From positions 1 to 45,079 of the forward strand of contig JAITLM010000179.1 in assembly GCA_031277885.1 (NCBI GenBank): DNA of 45,079 nucleotides, in the 5' to 3' direction. Positions 17,910-26,727 of this stretch are shown here, one piece after another. Numbering within the stretch: position 1 is the first letter of the stretch; each line of letters opens with the position of its first letter. The notes under the pieces were generated by a model that worked only from the letters and a program-made list of their open reading frames with translations, searched no databases and was not told where the DNA came from. Made by a program: the position numbers and the translations under genes. The DNA comes from Microbacterium sp. (lineage in GTDB: Bacteria > Actinomycetota > Actinomycetes > Actinomycetales > Microbacteriaceae).

Positions 17910-20900
17910 CACGAGACCTTCGGCGCCGCGCGCACGCCGTAGTGCAGGTACTGCTCGCCGGTGGCGAGGCGGTAGAAGACCACGGCGTTCCACGCCTGCG
18001 TGCCCTCGGGGCGGACGACGAACTCGTTCTCCCGCACCGGGATCAGCGCGTGCTCGTCGACCGGATCCGGCAGCAGCTTCGCGAGCGGGCCCGTCATCGT
18101 GGTGCGCAGCCTCAGGCCGGCGTCCGAGTCGAACACCTCCGCCCGCACTCCCGCGCGATCGTAGGTGCCGAACAGCTCCGAGAAGTCGGCGACGAAGGGA
18201 TCCTCCGGAGGGGCGAGCTCCTCCGGGAGGTGCACGTCGGCGACCTCCGAGAAGATCTCCTCGAACAGCTCGAGGTAGAGGTCGTGCGCGCCCCCGCCGT
18301 TGGTCAGCAGGGTGACCGCGACGCCCTCATCGGGCAGCACGCGCAGGAACGCGGACTGGCCGATCGTGTTGCCGTCGTGGCCGTACAGCCGCCGCCCGTT
18401 CCAGTCGAACAGGATCCAGCCGACGCCCCAGGCATCCCCGAGCGTGTAGGGGTTGGGCATGTCGACCTCGCGCTGCTGCATGCGCGCCACGCTGCGCTCG
18501 GAGAGCACCCGCGTGCCGTCTGCGGCGAGGCCGCCGGTGAGGTGCATGCGCGCGAAGGCGAGCACGTCGGCGGTCGTGGAGCAGACCAGCCCCGCCGGGC
18601 CCATCGCACGGGGCAGCATCCACGCCGGGGCCAGCTTCCAGCCGTCGTCGAGGATCTCGGTGTGGCCCGCGGCCGCGCTGTGCAGCAGCACCTCCTCGGG
18701 CAGCGTCGCGGAGTGCTCGAGGCCGAGCGGCGTCATCACGAGGTCGCGCAGGGCCTGGTCCCAGGTGGTGCCGGTGACCTTCTCGATCACCCTCCCGGCC
18801 AGGACGAACCCGGAGTTGCAGTAGGACATGGTCGCCCCGATGGGATGGTTCTGCGCGACGCCGTCGAGGATGCCGACGTAGTTCTCGAGGGCGTCGTCCC
18901 CGCGGCCGGTGTCGGTGAAGACGTCGCCGTCGATGCCGCTCGTGTGGTTGAGCAGGTGCCGGAGCGTCACCGTCCGGGTGATCTCGTCCTCGGAGGAGCG
19001 GAACTCGGGGAGGTACTCCACGACCGGACGGTCGAGGTCCAGCACGCCGTCGTCCACGAGCCGCATGATCGCCGTCGTCGTCCAGACCTTGGTCATCGAT
19101 CCGATCTGGAACAGGGAGTCATCGGTCGCGGCGACCCCGGTGCGCACGTTCAGGATGCCGTGGCGGGCGAACACCGGATCCTCGCCGAGCCGCAGGATGC
19201 CGAGCGTCGCGCCCGGCACCTTGTGCGCGGTCGCGAGCGCGCTCAGCCGCTGCTGCCAGTGCCGTGCGTCCAGCCGGGCGCGTCCGGGCCGGCCGGCGGC
19301 GGGCGCGTACTGCTCGACCCAGTCGATCACGCGCTGCGAGAAGTCGGCGCGGTGCGACGGCGGCCCCGACAGCGGGAACAGGTGGGATCCGCCGGGGTAC
19401 AGCACGAGACGGGAGGGGACGTCGCGCTCGCGCAGCGCGGTGAACCACTGCTCCGCCTGGCCGACGGGGCAGCGATCGTCCTCCGCGCCGTGCAGGATCA
19501 GGGTCGGCGTGGTGACCCGGTCGACGTGCGTGAACGGGGACTGCGCCGAGATGAGGGCCTCGTCGCGCCAGGGAAGGCCGCCGTTCTCCTTCGCGGAGAG
19601 GTAGTGGCCCATGTCGGACGTGCCGCCCATCGAGAACAGGTCGGTCACGACGCCGCCCGCGACGGCGGCGGCGAAGCGGTCGTCGCGCGAGGTGAGATAG
19701 CAGGTCATGAACCCGCCGTAGCTGTATCCGGTGAGGGCGAGGCGGGCCGGATCCGCGACGCCCTCCGCGACGAGCGCGTCGATCGGCTCGAGGAAGTCGT
19801 TCGCGTCGCTCACGCCCCAGCCGCCGGCCACGGCGCGGAAGAACGCGTCGCCGTAGCCGTCGCTGCCGCGCGGGTTGAGGGTGAGGATCGCCCAGCCGCG
19901 GCTCGCGAGCACCTGGTGGTAGGGATGGACCAGGTCGGCCGCGCCGTTCCAGGCGTTGTGCGGTCCGCCGTGCACGTCGAGCAGCAGCGGGAGCGGGCCG
20001 GAGGCGTTCTGATCCCGGCGCAGCCACCCGGTGACGACGGTGCCGTCGGAGATCGTGAACCTCCGCTCCTCGGCGGGGACGAGATCGAACCCGCGCTCGG
20101 CCGCCGTGGTGAGCACCGTGGTCGTGCCTTCGACGAGGTCGACCAGGACGACCTCGCCGAAGGAGTCGGGGGTCGACCGCACGATCGCGGCGGCCGAGCC
20201 CGCGACGGAGAGGCCGGAGACGTTGGCCGTGCCGTCCACGAGCGCGCGGGCGGCCGAGCCGTCCTCCGCGATCCGCCAGAGGTGGGAGGATCCGTTCTCA
20301 CGCAGGCAGAAGACGAGCGCGCCGTCGGCGGCGTGCTGCGGCATGCCGCCGGGGTATCCGGGACCGCCGGGCATGATGTTGCGGTCGAGCCCTGAGGTGA
20401 GATTCGTCGGGGCGCCGTCCGCGAGCGGGAAGAGCAGCAGATCGGCGTTGCCCACCTCGGTGTCGGTGCGGCCGGCGGCGAGCACGTGCCGTCCGTCCGC
20501 GCTCCAGCCGACGGCGCTCGCCTGCACCTCGGCGGCGCTCACCCGCACGGGGGCGCTGTTCGCATCGGTCGAGGAGGTGACGAAGACCTGGATGCGCAGG
20601 GTGAGATCGGCGTCGTCATCCGGCGCGGAGGAGTAGGCGAGGAGGGATCCGTCGGGCGACCAGAAGGGCTCGGAGGCGTGCGCACGGCCGCGGGTCAGCA
20701 CGGTGACGGCGCCGGTGGCGACCTCGACGACGTGCAGCTGCTGCACGAGCGTGCCGAGCCGGCCCGCGCCGTCGGCCTTGTACCCGAGGCGATCGGCGAC
20801 CGTCGGGGCGGAACGGCGGGCGAGGATCGTCTCGGCGCCCTCTCCGGGCAGGGCCGCGCTGTCGACCGGCGCGGCGAACGCGATGCGCGTGCCGTCGGGG

Positions 20901-21244
20901 CTCCACTGCGGGGAGCCCGCCCCGAGCGGCAGGGCGGTGAGCGCGCGGGCCTCGCCGCCGGACGCGGGGAGCACCCAGAGCTGTGCGGGGCCCTGCGGGG
21001 CGCGCAGGAACGCGAGTGCGGATCCGTCCGGACTCCACACGGGCGTGGTGTCGGCGTCCCCGCGGGTGAGCCGCTCGGGCTCGCCTCCGCGGGTGGATAC
21101 CTGCCAGAGCGATCGGAGGTCGCGGTCGGCGTCGCGGTCCGTCGTGCGCAGCGCGTACACGACGCGCGTGCCGTCGGGGGAGAGGGCGGGCTGCTCGGGG
21201 GAGGCGATGGCGAGGAGGTCGTCGACGGTCGCGGGGCGGTTCAT
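17909..21244 (-). CDS. Fusion of S9 prolyl-oligopeptidase-type peptidase and serine beta-lactamase-family hydrolase
   Basis: This is one 1,111-residue open frame with two catalytic units. Residues about 1-390 form a TolB-like propeller with repeated W-S-P-D-G motifs. Residues about 415-648 are an S9 alpha/beta hydrolase with S508 (GYSYGG), D589 and H621. Residues about 655-1111 are a beta-lactamase/DD-peptidase-like domain with S716-M-T-K719, Y808-C-N810 and H956-D-G958. S9 enzymes cleave short peptides. The second fold typically acts on D-amino-acid amide or ester bonds. No signal peptide, so both should work in the cytosol on imported peptides. The second domain is clearly paralogous to the protein at 29329-30717. 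The ATG at 21244 has GGAG upstream. M20, GNAT and NSAR genes follow. Confidence 0.9.
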   Translation of the reverse strand: MNRPATVDDLLAIASPEQPALSPDGTRVVYALRTTDRDADRDLRSLWQVSTRGGEPERLTRGDADTTPVWSPDGSALAFLRAPQGPAQLWVLPASGGEARALTALPLGAGSPQWSPDGTRIAFAAPVDSAALPGEGAETILARRSAPTVADRLGYKADGAGRLGTLVQQLHVVEVATGAVTVLTRGRAHASEPFWSPDGSLLAYSSAPDDDADLTLRIQVFVTSSTDANSAPVRVSAAEVQASAVGWSADGRHVLAAGRTDTEVGNADLLLFPLADGAPTNLTSGLDRNIMPGGPGYPGGMPQHAADGALVFCLRENGSSHLWRIAEDGSAARALVDGTANVSGLSVAGSAAAIVRSTPDSFGEVVLVDLVEGTTTVLTTAAERGFDLVPAEERRFTISDGTVVTGWLRRDQNASGPLPLLLDVHGGPHNAWNGAADLVHPYHQVLASRGWAILTLNPRGSDGYGDAFFRAVAGGWGVSDANDFLEPIDALVAEGVADPARLALTGYSYGGFMTCYLTSRDDRFAAAVAGGVVTDLFSMGGTSDMGHYLSAKENGGLPWRDEALISAQSPFTHVDRVTTPTLILHGAEDDRCPVGQAEQWFTALRERDVPSRLVLYPGGSHLFPLSGPPSHRADFSQRVIDWVEQYAPAAGRPGRARLDARHWQQRLSALATAHKVPGATLGILRLGEDPVFARHGILNVRTGVAATDDSLFQIGSMTKVWTTTAIMRLVDDGVLDLDRPVVEYLPEFRSSEDEITRTVTLRHLLNHTSGIDGDVFTDTGRGDDALENYVGILDGVAQNHPIGATMSYCNSGFVLAGRVIEKVTGTTWDQALRDLVMTPLGLEHSATLPEEVLLHSAAAGHTEILDDGWKLAPAWMLPRAMGPAGLVCSTTADVLAFARMHLTGGLAADGTRVLSERSVARMQQREVDMPNPYTLGDAWGVGWILFDWNGRRLYGHDGNTIGQSAFLRVLPDEGVAVTLLTNGGGAHDLYLELFEEIFSEVADVHLPEELAPPEDPFVADFSELFGTYDRAGVRAEVFDSDAGLRLRTTMTGPLAKLLPDPVDEHALIPVRENEFVVRPEGTQAWNAVVFYRLATGEQYLHYGVRAAPKVS

Positions 21245-21269
21245 GCGGACTCCAATCGGTGGTCGGTAC

Positions 21270-22307
21270 TCACTGTGTCCGCACGGGGACGGCGGATGTT
21301 GTCGTGCCCGCCGAAAGGGCTGCCCCCTCTTGGGCGCCGCGCACAGGCGCGGCCGAGCGGGCGTCGCCGAAGGCCGCGAAGTGGCAGGAGGCGCCGCGGA
21401 CGCCCGTGGGCAGGACGGGGATGACGGTGCGGCAGACCGCACGATCCGGATGCGCGGCGGGCCCGATCGGGCACCGCGGGTGGAAGCGGCATCCGCTCGG
21501 CGGAGAGTGCGGGTCCGGCGGCTCGGCGTCGAGCGCGGCGGTGCCGCCCGTGCGCAGGAGGTCGCCGTTCCGGGTCGGCGCGGCGGCCAGCAGCTCGCGC
21601 GTGTACGGGTGCTGCGGGTCGGCGAGCACCTGCTCGGTCGGACCGAACTCGACGATGCGTCCCAGGTACATCACGGCGAGGTGATCGCTGAGATAGCGGA
21701 CCACGGCGAGGTTGTGCGAGATGAACAGCATCGTGAGCGACAGCTCCCGCCGCAGCTCGCGGACGAGGTTGAGCACCGAGCCCTGCACGGAGACGTCGAG
21801 CGCCGAGGTGATCTCGTCGGCGATCACGACCTCGGGGTCGGCGGCGAGCGCGCGGGCCAGGGCGATGCGCTGACGCTGACCGCCGGAGAGCGCCGCGGGG
21901 AGGGATCCGGCGCGCTCGGGGTCGAGACTGACCATCTCGAGCAGCTCCGCGACCCTGGCGCGCCGGGCCGCACCTCCGCGCAGACGGCGGGGCAGCGCCT
22001 CGGCGATCGATTCGCCGATGCTCATCCGCGGGTCGAGGGAGGAGAAGGGATCCTGGAAGACCATCTGGATGGGCCGGCGCCGGCGGAACGAGCGCACGTC
22101 GGCGCCGTCCAGCGTGATCGCGCCGCCGCTGATCGGCGCGAGGCCGATCGCGGCGCGGGCGAGCGTCGACTTCCCGGATCCGGATTCGCCGACGAGGCCC
22201 ACGACCGAGCCCGACGGGACGACGAGGCTCACGTCGTCGACGGCGGTGAGGCCGGAGCGGTGGGTGCCGTAGCGCACGCTCACCTGATCGAAGCGCAGCT
22301 CGCTCAT
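21270..22307 (-). CDS. dppF: Oligopeptide ABC transporter ATP-binding protein (DppF/OppF type)
   Basis: This 345-residue ATPase powers peptide import. It has Walker A GESGSGKS at residues 40-47, the Q-loop MVFQDPFSSLDPR, the signature LSGGQRQRIALARAL and Walker B VIADEITSALD. The Opp/Dpp-specific C-terminal domain includes the cysteine motif G-C-R-F-H-P-R-C-P and a later C-R / C-H pair, which in relatives can bind an iron-sulfur cluster. Its start overlaps the end of dppCD by 4 nt. The S9-hydrolase fusion gene begins 25 nt downstream in the same direction, so import and hydrolysis are probably co-transcribed. Confidence 0.93.
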   Translation of the reverse strand: MSELRFDQVSVRYGTHRSGLTAVDDVSLVVPSGSVVGLVGESGSGKSTLARAAIGLAPISGGAITLDGADVRSFRRRRPIQMVFQDPFSSLDPRMSIGESIAEALPRRLRGGAARRARVAELLEMVSLDPERAGSLPAALSGGQRQRIALARALAADPEVVIADEITSALDVSVQGSVLNLVRELRRELSLTMLFISHNLAVVRYLSDHLAVMYLGRIVEFGPTEQVLADPQHPYTRELLAAAPTRNGDLLRTGGTAALDAEPPDPHSPPSGCRFHPRCPIGPAAHPDRAVCRTVIPVLPTGVRGASCHFAAFGDARSAAPVRGAQEGAALSAGTTTSAVPVRTQ

Positions 22308-24250
22308 CGGACGACCTCCTCGGATTCGAGCTCGGGCACCGGCACGGCGGTGGTGATCGCGGGCACCGCCGCGACCGGCAGCGCGCCGTCGACCGGGTGC
22401 CAGCACGCGACCCTGTGGCCGTCTCCGGCGTCGACCAGCGCGGGATCCTGCTCCCGGCACAGGGCGGAGGCGAGCGGGCAGCGGTCCGCGAACGCGCAGC
22501 CGGCGGGGAACGCCCCCGGTGCCGGCGGACGACCGGGGATCATCCGCAGCGGTGCGTCGCGGTCGGTGTCGAGCTCTGGCACGACGTCGAGCAGCGCACG
22601 CGTGTAGGGGTGCCGGGCGCTGTCGTTCAGCCGGCTCGCGGGGAGATCCTCGACGATGCGTCCCGCATACATCACGAGCACGCGATCGCAGGTCTGCGCG
22701 ACGACCGCGATGTCGTGGCTGATCAGCAGGATCGCGGCCTCGGTGTCGCGCCGCACGCCCGCGAGCAGCTGCAGCACCTGGCGCTGCACGGTGACGTCGA
22801 GGGCCGTGGTGGGCTCGTCGGCGATGATGAGCCGCGGGTGGTTCATGAGGCCCATGGCGATCATCGCGCGCTGGCGCATGCCGCCGGAGAACTCGTGCGG
22901 GAACTGGCGCGCGCGGCGCTCGGCGGCCGGCACGCGCACGGCCCTGAGCCGCTCGATCGCCCGCTCCATCGCCGCCGTGCGGCGGAGGCCCTGATGCTCC
23001 GAGGCGGCCTCGGCGAGCTGCGAGCCGATCCGGCGGGTGGGGTTGAACGAGGTCATCGGATCCTGGAACACCATGGCCAGCGAGGTGCCGAGCAGGGGGC
23101 GCAGCGTCCGCTCGGGGGTGTCGAGCAGCGGCGTGCCGCAGAACTCGAGCCGGGCCGCGTCCACGTGGCCCGGTCGCTCGATGAGCTGCGCCGCGGCCAG
23201 CGCGGTCAGGCTCTTGCCGGATCCGGATTCGCCGACGACGCCGATCGCCTCGCCGCGGGAGATCGAGAAGCTCACGCCGCGGACCGGGGTGACCCAGCCG
23301 TCCGCGGCGGGGAAGGACACGCGCAGATCGTCGACGAGGAGAACCATGTCATCGTTCACGACCTGCGCGTGCCCGGGGTCGCCCGTGGGGGCGGTCTGGG
23401 GGAGCCGGCGCGGGCGCCGTGCGTTGCGGCCGCCGAGGGCTGCGGCGGCGGTCTCGCCGAGGAGGTTGAAGGCGAGACCGGCGATCACCACCGCGGCGGC
23501 GGGACCGAGGGCGGCGGCGGGGTTCAGGTAGATGCGGTTGAGGCCCTCGCCGAGGAGCCGACCCCAGTCGTACGCCGGCACCTGCACGCCGAGTCCGAGG
23601 AACGACAGGCCGGCGAAGGCGAGGAGCGCCCCGCCCGCGCTGATCGTCGCGTTGACGATGAGCGGCTCGCCGATGTTGGGCAGGATGTGCCGGATCAGCA
23701 CGCGGAAGCGCGAGACGCCGGCGACGCGCGCCGCGGCGATGAAGTCGCGCCCGGCGATCGCCGCGGACAGCGTCTGGGTGAGGCGGGCGAAGCCCGGGGC
23801 CATCGCGAATCCGATCGCGAGGACCGATCCGACGGTGCCCACACCGAAGATCACCGCGAGGAACAGCGCCAGCAGCAGTCCGGGGAACGCCACGGCGATG
23901 TTGACGAACGTCGAGAGGATGCGACCCGCCCACCGGGGCAGTACGGCCGGCGCGGTTCCGAGCACGGTCCCCGTGACGACTCCGATCAGCACCGCGGCCA
24001 TGGCGAGTCCGAGGGACAGGCGCGTGGCGACCATGACGCGGGCGAGCACGTCGCGGCCGAGGGCGTCGGTGCCGAGCAGGTGGGCCGCGCTCGGGGCGCG
24101 GTAGGCGGCGGTCGGGTCGATCTGCTCCGCCTGCGCGCCCCAGATCAGCGGACCCAGCAGGGCGACGAGCACGAGCAGGAGCACGAGGGTCAGTGAGACG
24201 GATCCGAGCGGGGTGCGGACGACCTTCTTGATCGTGGCTGCGGCGGACAT
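22304..24250 (-). CDS. Fused peptide ABC permease and ATP-binding protein (DppC-DppD)
   Basis: One uninterrupted 648-residue frame joins two subunits that are usually separate. Residues 1-275 are a DppC-type permease with about six helices and the EAA loop A-A-R-V-A-G-V-S-R-F-R-V near 173-184. A Pro/Arg-rich linker (about 276-301) leads to a DppD-type ATPase with Walker A GESGSGKS at 340-347, signature FSGGMRQRAMIAMG and Walker B IIADEPTTALD. It ends with the Opp-type G-C-A-F-A-D-R-C-P motif. An internal ATG at 23347 lacks a clear ribosome site, which favours a true fusion; related fusions are annotated in actinobacteria. The ATG at 24250 has AAGGAGG upstream and overlaps the dppB stop by one base. 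Confidence 0.9.
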   Translation of the reverse strand: MSAAATIKKVVRTPLGSVSLTLVLLLVLVALLGPLIWGAQAEQIDPTAAYRAPSAAHLLGTDALGRDVLARVMVATRLSLGLAMAAVLIGVVTGTVLGTAPAVLPRWAGRILSTFVNIAVAFPGLLLALFLAVIFGVGTVGSVLAIGFAMAPGFARLTQTLSAAIAGRDFIAAARVAGVSRFRVLIRHILPNIGEPLIVNATISAGGALLAFAGLSFLGLGVQVPAYDWGRLLGEGLNRIYLNPAAALGPAAAVVIAGLAFNLLGETAAAALGGRNARRPRRLPQTAPTGDPGHAQVVNDDMVLLVDDLRVSFPAADGWVTPVRGVSFSISRGEAIGVVGESGSGKSLTALAAAQLIERPGHVDAARLEFCGTPLLDTPERTLRPLLGTSLAMVFQDPMTSFNPTRRIGSQLAEAASEHQGLRRTAAMERAIERLRAVRVPAAERRARQFPHEFSGGMRQRAMIAMGLMNHPRLIIADEPTTALDVTVQRQVLQLLAGVRRDTEAAILLISHDIAVVAQTCDRVLVMYAGRIVEDLPASRLNDSARHPYTRALLDVVPELDTDRDAPLRMIPGRPPAPGAFPAGCAFADRCPLASALCREQDPALVDAGDGHRVACWHPVDGALPVAAVPAITTAVPVPELESEEVVR

Positions 24251-25248
24251 CAGGCCTCCTTGATCGTGGAGCGCGGATCGAGGACGGCGAGGGCGATGTC
24301 GATCACCAGGTTCACGAGCAGCACGCCCATGCCGTAGACCAGCACGATCGCCTGCACCACGGGGTAGTCCTTGGTCAGGATCGACTGCACGATCATGGTG
24401 CCGAGCCCGGGCCAGGCGAAGACGTTCTCCGCGAGGACGGTGCCGGTGACCATGCCGGCGAGCAGCAGCCCGGTGAGGGTGAGGGTCGACGTCATCGCGT
24501 TGGGGAGCGCGTGGCGCGTGTAGACGCGACGGGGGAGCAGCCTCTTGGCGCGGGCGGTGCGGATGTAGTCCTGTCCCAGCACGCTCAGCACCTCGACGCG
24601 GATCAGACGGGAGAACACCGCGATCGGACCGATCGCGAGCGCGGTCACGGGAAGCACGAAGGAGAGCGGTCCGGAGGCGCCGGCGATCGGGAGCCATCCG
24701 AGGGAGACGGCGAAGACGTACACGAGCCCGACCGCGAGGAGGAACTCGGGGATCGCGGCGAGGACCACGGTCACGACCGCGAAGCTCAGCTCGAGTCCGC
24801 GCCGGCGGCCGCCGCGCGTCGCGACCGCCATGGTGACGCCGATCGGCACCGAGGCCAGCAGCACCACCAGCACGGCGAGCAGTGCGAGCTGCAGCGTCGC
24901 GGGGAGGCGGGTCGCGATGATGTCCGAGACGGGCTGGTTGGTGAGCATCGAGACGCCCATGTCGCCGGTGAAGAGGTTGCCGAGGTAGTGCAGGTACTGC
25001 ACGATGAGCGGCTGGTCCAGTCCGAGCGCCGCCCGGCGCGCCTCGACCAGCGCGACGGGCGCGTTCAGGCCGAGCGCCGCGCGCACCGGATCCCCCGGCA
25101 CGAGGTGGATCATCAGAAAAGCAGCCGTGACCAGCACCCAGACCGACAGGACGAAGAGACCTCCGCGACGGACCAGGAAGGACAACCAGGGGCTGCCCGA
25201 CCGTGCGGATCGGATGAGTATCGCCTGGGTGGCGGTGGTGCTGGTCAC
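24250..25248 (-). CDS. dppB: Peptide ABC transporter permease (DppB type)
   Basis: This 332-residue inner-membrane permease has an N-terminal helix (V-L-V-T-A-A-F-L-M-I-H-L-V-P-G-D-P) that ends in the family's hallmark H-x-x-P-G-D-P. About five more helices follow, with an EAA-type loop Y-I-R-T-A-R-A-K-R-L-L-P-R-R near the C-terminal third. With DppCD and DppF it forms a complete importer; the solute-binding lipoprotein is encoded two genes upstream at 26728. The GTG at 25248 is chosen because GAGGA precedes it at suitable distance. The alternative ATG at 25365 would add a 39-residue tail through the probable promoter. Confidence 0.9.
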   Translation of the reverse strand: MTSTTATQAILIRSARSGSPWLSFLVRRGGLFVLSVWVLVTAAFLMIHLVPGDPVRAALGLNAPVALVEARRAALGLDQPLIVQYLHYLGNLFTGDMGVSMLTNQPVSDIIATRLPATLQLALLAVLVVLLASVPIGVTMAVATRGGRRRGLELSFAVVTVVLAAIPEFLLAVGLVYVFAVSLGWLPIAGASGPLSFVLPVTALAIGPIAVFSRLIRVEVLSVLGQDYIRTARAKRLLPRRVYTRHALPNAMTSTLTLTGLLLAGMVTGTVLAENVFAWPGLGTMIVQSILTKDYPVVQAIVLVYGMGVLLVNLVIDIALAVLDPRSTIKEA

Positions 25249-25298
25249 GGCTGGGTCCTCACAGGTGCGGAGAGATCGAGGCTGGTCCGGTGGGACCG

Positions 25299-25304
25299 AG
25301 GCTA
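25299..25304 (-). promoter_or_regulatory. -10 box TAGCCT for the dppB operon
   Basis: TAGCCT on the minus strand lies about 50 nt before the dppB GTG and just downstream of the hairpin at 25347-25384. This suggests a separate promoter for dppB-dppCD-dppF-S9-M20-GNAT-NSAR. No good -35 is visible. Confidence 0.35.
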
Positions 25305-25329
25305 TTGACCGGGTGGCGGGGCCGGGTTG

Positions 25330-25384
25330 TCGCCCGCCACGAGATGGGCGGGCGAAGTTGTGCACGATGACAACGTCGCCCGCC
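25330..25384. terminator. Compound hairpin with three alternating copies of a 9-mer
   Basis: TCGCCCGCC occurs at 25330-25338 and 25376-25384, and its complement GGCGGGCGA at 25347-25355. The middle copy can pair with either outer copy. The right-hand option is longer, because GTTGT (25357-25361) also pairs with ACAAC (25370-25374), giving about 14 pairs with one mismatch. It lies between the serine hydrolase gene and dppB and may end or attenuate transcription. Confidence 0.65.
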
Positions 25385-25399
25385 CCCTCGGTCGGCGGA

Positions 25400-26716
25400 T
25401 CAGATCCGCGGGGCCGCGCGCAGACCCATGTGCAGGAACTCCGTGCCGTCCGCGGCCGTGAGGAACCGGCCCACCGCCCGCCCGTCGGGGTCGCGCAGCA
25501 GCAGATCCGCGCCGAGCGTCGCGCGCACCGTGGGCAGAGACGGCAGGCCCAGGTCGATGAGATCCTGGCGCAGCTCGGGCGTGATCACGATCTCGTCCTG
25601 CTCGCGTGTCACCACGTTCTGCCAGAGATTGACGTCGTAGCGCCCGAGGACATCGTCGGGAGACGGGTGCGGTTCCACATCGTCCGCCGGCGCAGGACGG
25701 ATCCCGCGCAGGTTCTCGAGGCACCAGGACACCACCTGCGGGCCGAGTCCGCTCGCGCCGTTGGTCAGCACCGTCACGGCGAGGTCGTGGTCGGGCAGCA
25801 GCACCATCTCGCTGAGCTGCAGGTTGCTGATGTTCCCGCCGTGCCGCACGACGCGTGCGTCGCCGACGTGCGTGAGCAGCCAGGGCAGGCCGATTCCTTC
25901 CAGGGGCGGTCCCACCTCGATGTGCGCGCGCTGCATCGTCCGCCGCGTCTCGTCGCCGATCGGGGCCGACCCCTCGGCCTCGCCGCGCAGATGGAACCGG
26001 GCGTAGCGCAGCTGGTCGCGCACCGAGGAGAGCAGACCGCCCTCGGGTGCCAGGTCGCGGGCGAGGCCCCAGACCGGCGCGGGGGTCGCGACGCCGTCGA
26101 CCACGACATGGCCGGTCGCGACGGGCCGGGTGATCGCCTCCCAGGGGAAGTACACGCTGTCCGTCATGCCGAGAGGGGCGAGGACGGACTCGGTGATGAG
26201 CTCCTCGAACCCGCGACCGGCCACGACGGCGCAGAGGTGGCCGAGCAGGCGCAGGCCGCTGTTGCTGTACGACGCGATCGCCCCGGGCGGGAAGAGCTGG
26301 GGGAGCTCGCCGAAGCGGGCGATGCTCTTCCGCAGCGCATCCGGTCCCCAGTCCTCGGCGTCGTCGTCGATGTCGCCGAGGAAGCCGCCGGAGTGCGTGA
26401 GCAGGTGCCGCACCAAGAGCTGGTCGAGGGCCTCCGCGTCGGCCAGCCGGAGATCGGGCAGGAGCTCGGCCACACGCGTGTCCAGCCCGAAGGCGCCCTG
26501 TTCGATGAGGCGCATCGCGGCCGTGGCGGTCACGGTCTTCGAGGTGGATCCGATCGCGAACAGGGTGTCCGCGGTCACGGGCGCCCCTGCCGCGGTGGAG
26601 GCGACCCCCGTCGTGAGAACGTGCTCCGTGCCGCGGTCGACGATGCCGACCGCGACCCCGGGGACGTTCATCTCCCGGGCGCCGTCGTCGAGAAGTTCCT
26701 GAAGTGCGTCCAGCAT
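25400..26716 (-). CDS. Serine beta-lactamase-family hydrolase (DD-peptidase-like)
   Basis: This 438-residue member of the class C beta-lactamase/DD-peptidase fold has S57-T-S-K60, Y150-S-N152 and a later H-G-G (RHGGNISNL) in the positions of the three active-site motifs. A C-terminal domain ends in L-H-M-G-L-R-A-A-P-R-I. The same L-H-x-G-x-R-A-A-P ending occurs in the S9 fusion protein. There is no signal peptide. Family members include D-aminopeptidases, D-amino-acid amidases and esterases. It lies 11 nt after the peptide-binding lipoprotein gene, which suggests it acts on the imported ligand. The ATG at 26716 follows a GAGGGG; the ATG at 26731 overlaps the upstream stop and is less likely. 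Confidence 0.87.
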   Translation of the reverse strand: MLDALQELLDDGAREMNVPGVAVGIVDRGTEHVLTTGVASTAAGAPVTADTLFAIGSTSKTVTATAAMRLIEQGAFGLDTRVAELLPDLRLADAEALDQLLVRHLLTHSGGFLGDIDDDAEDWGPDALRKSIARFGELPQLFPPGAIASYSNSGLRLLGHLCAVVAGRGFEELITESVLAPLGMTDSVYFPWEAITRPVATGHVVVDGVATPAPVWGLARDLAPEGGLLSSVRDQLRYARFHLRGEAEGSAPIGDETRRTMQRAHIEVGPPLEGIGLPWLLTHVGDARVVRHGGNISNLQLSEMVLLPDHDLAVTVLTNGASGLGPQVVSWCLENLRGIRPAPADDVEPHPSPDDVLGRYDVNLWQNVVTREQDEIVITPELRQDLIDLGLPSLPTVRATLGADLLLRDPDGRAVGRFLTAADGTEFLHMGLRAAPRI

Positions 26717-26727
26717 GGTGCTGCCCC

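Noticed and set aside
17942..20395. 817-codon plus-strand open frame opposite the S9 fusion gene
   Set aside because: It is antisense to a gene with two full sets of catalytic motifs and has an Arg/Gly/Val-rich, low-complexity translation with no recognisable domain. Such shadows are expected at this GC content.
22397..24196. 599-codon plus-strand open frame opposite the dppCD fusion
   Set aside because: Antisense shadow of clear permease and ATPase motifs; the translation is Arg/Glu/His-rich without domains.
25330..25384. CRISPR-like array
   Set aside because: Only three short copies in alternating orientation, without spacers of constant length; better explained as hairpins.
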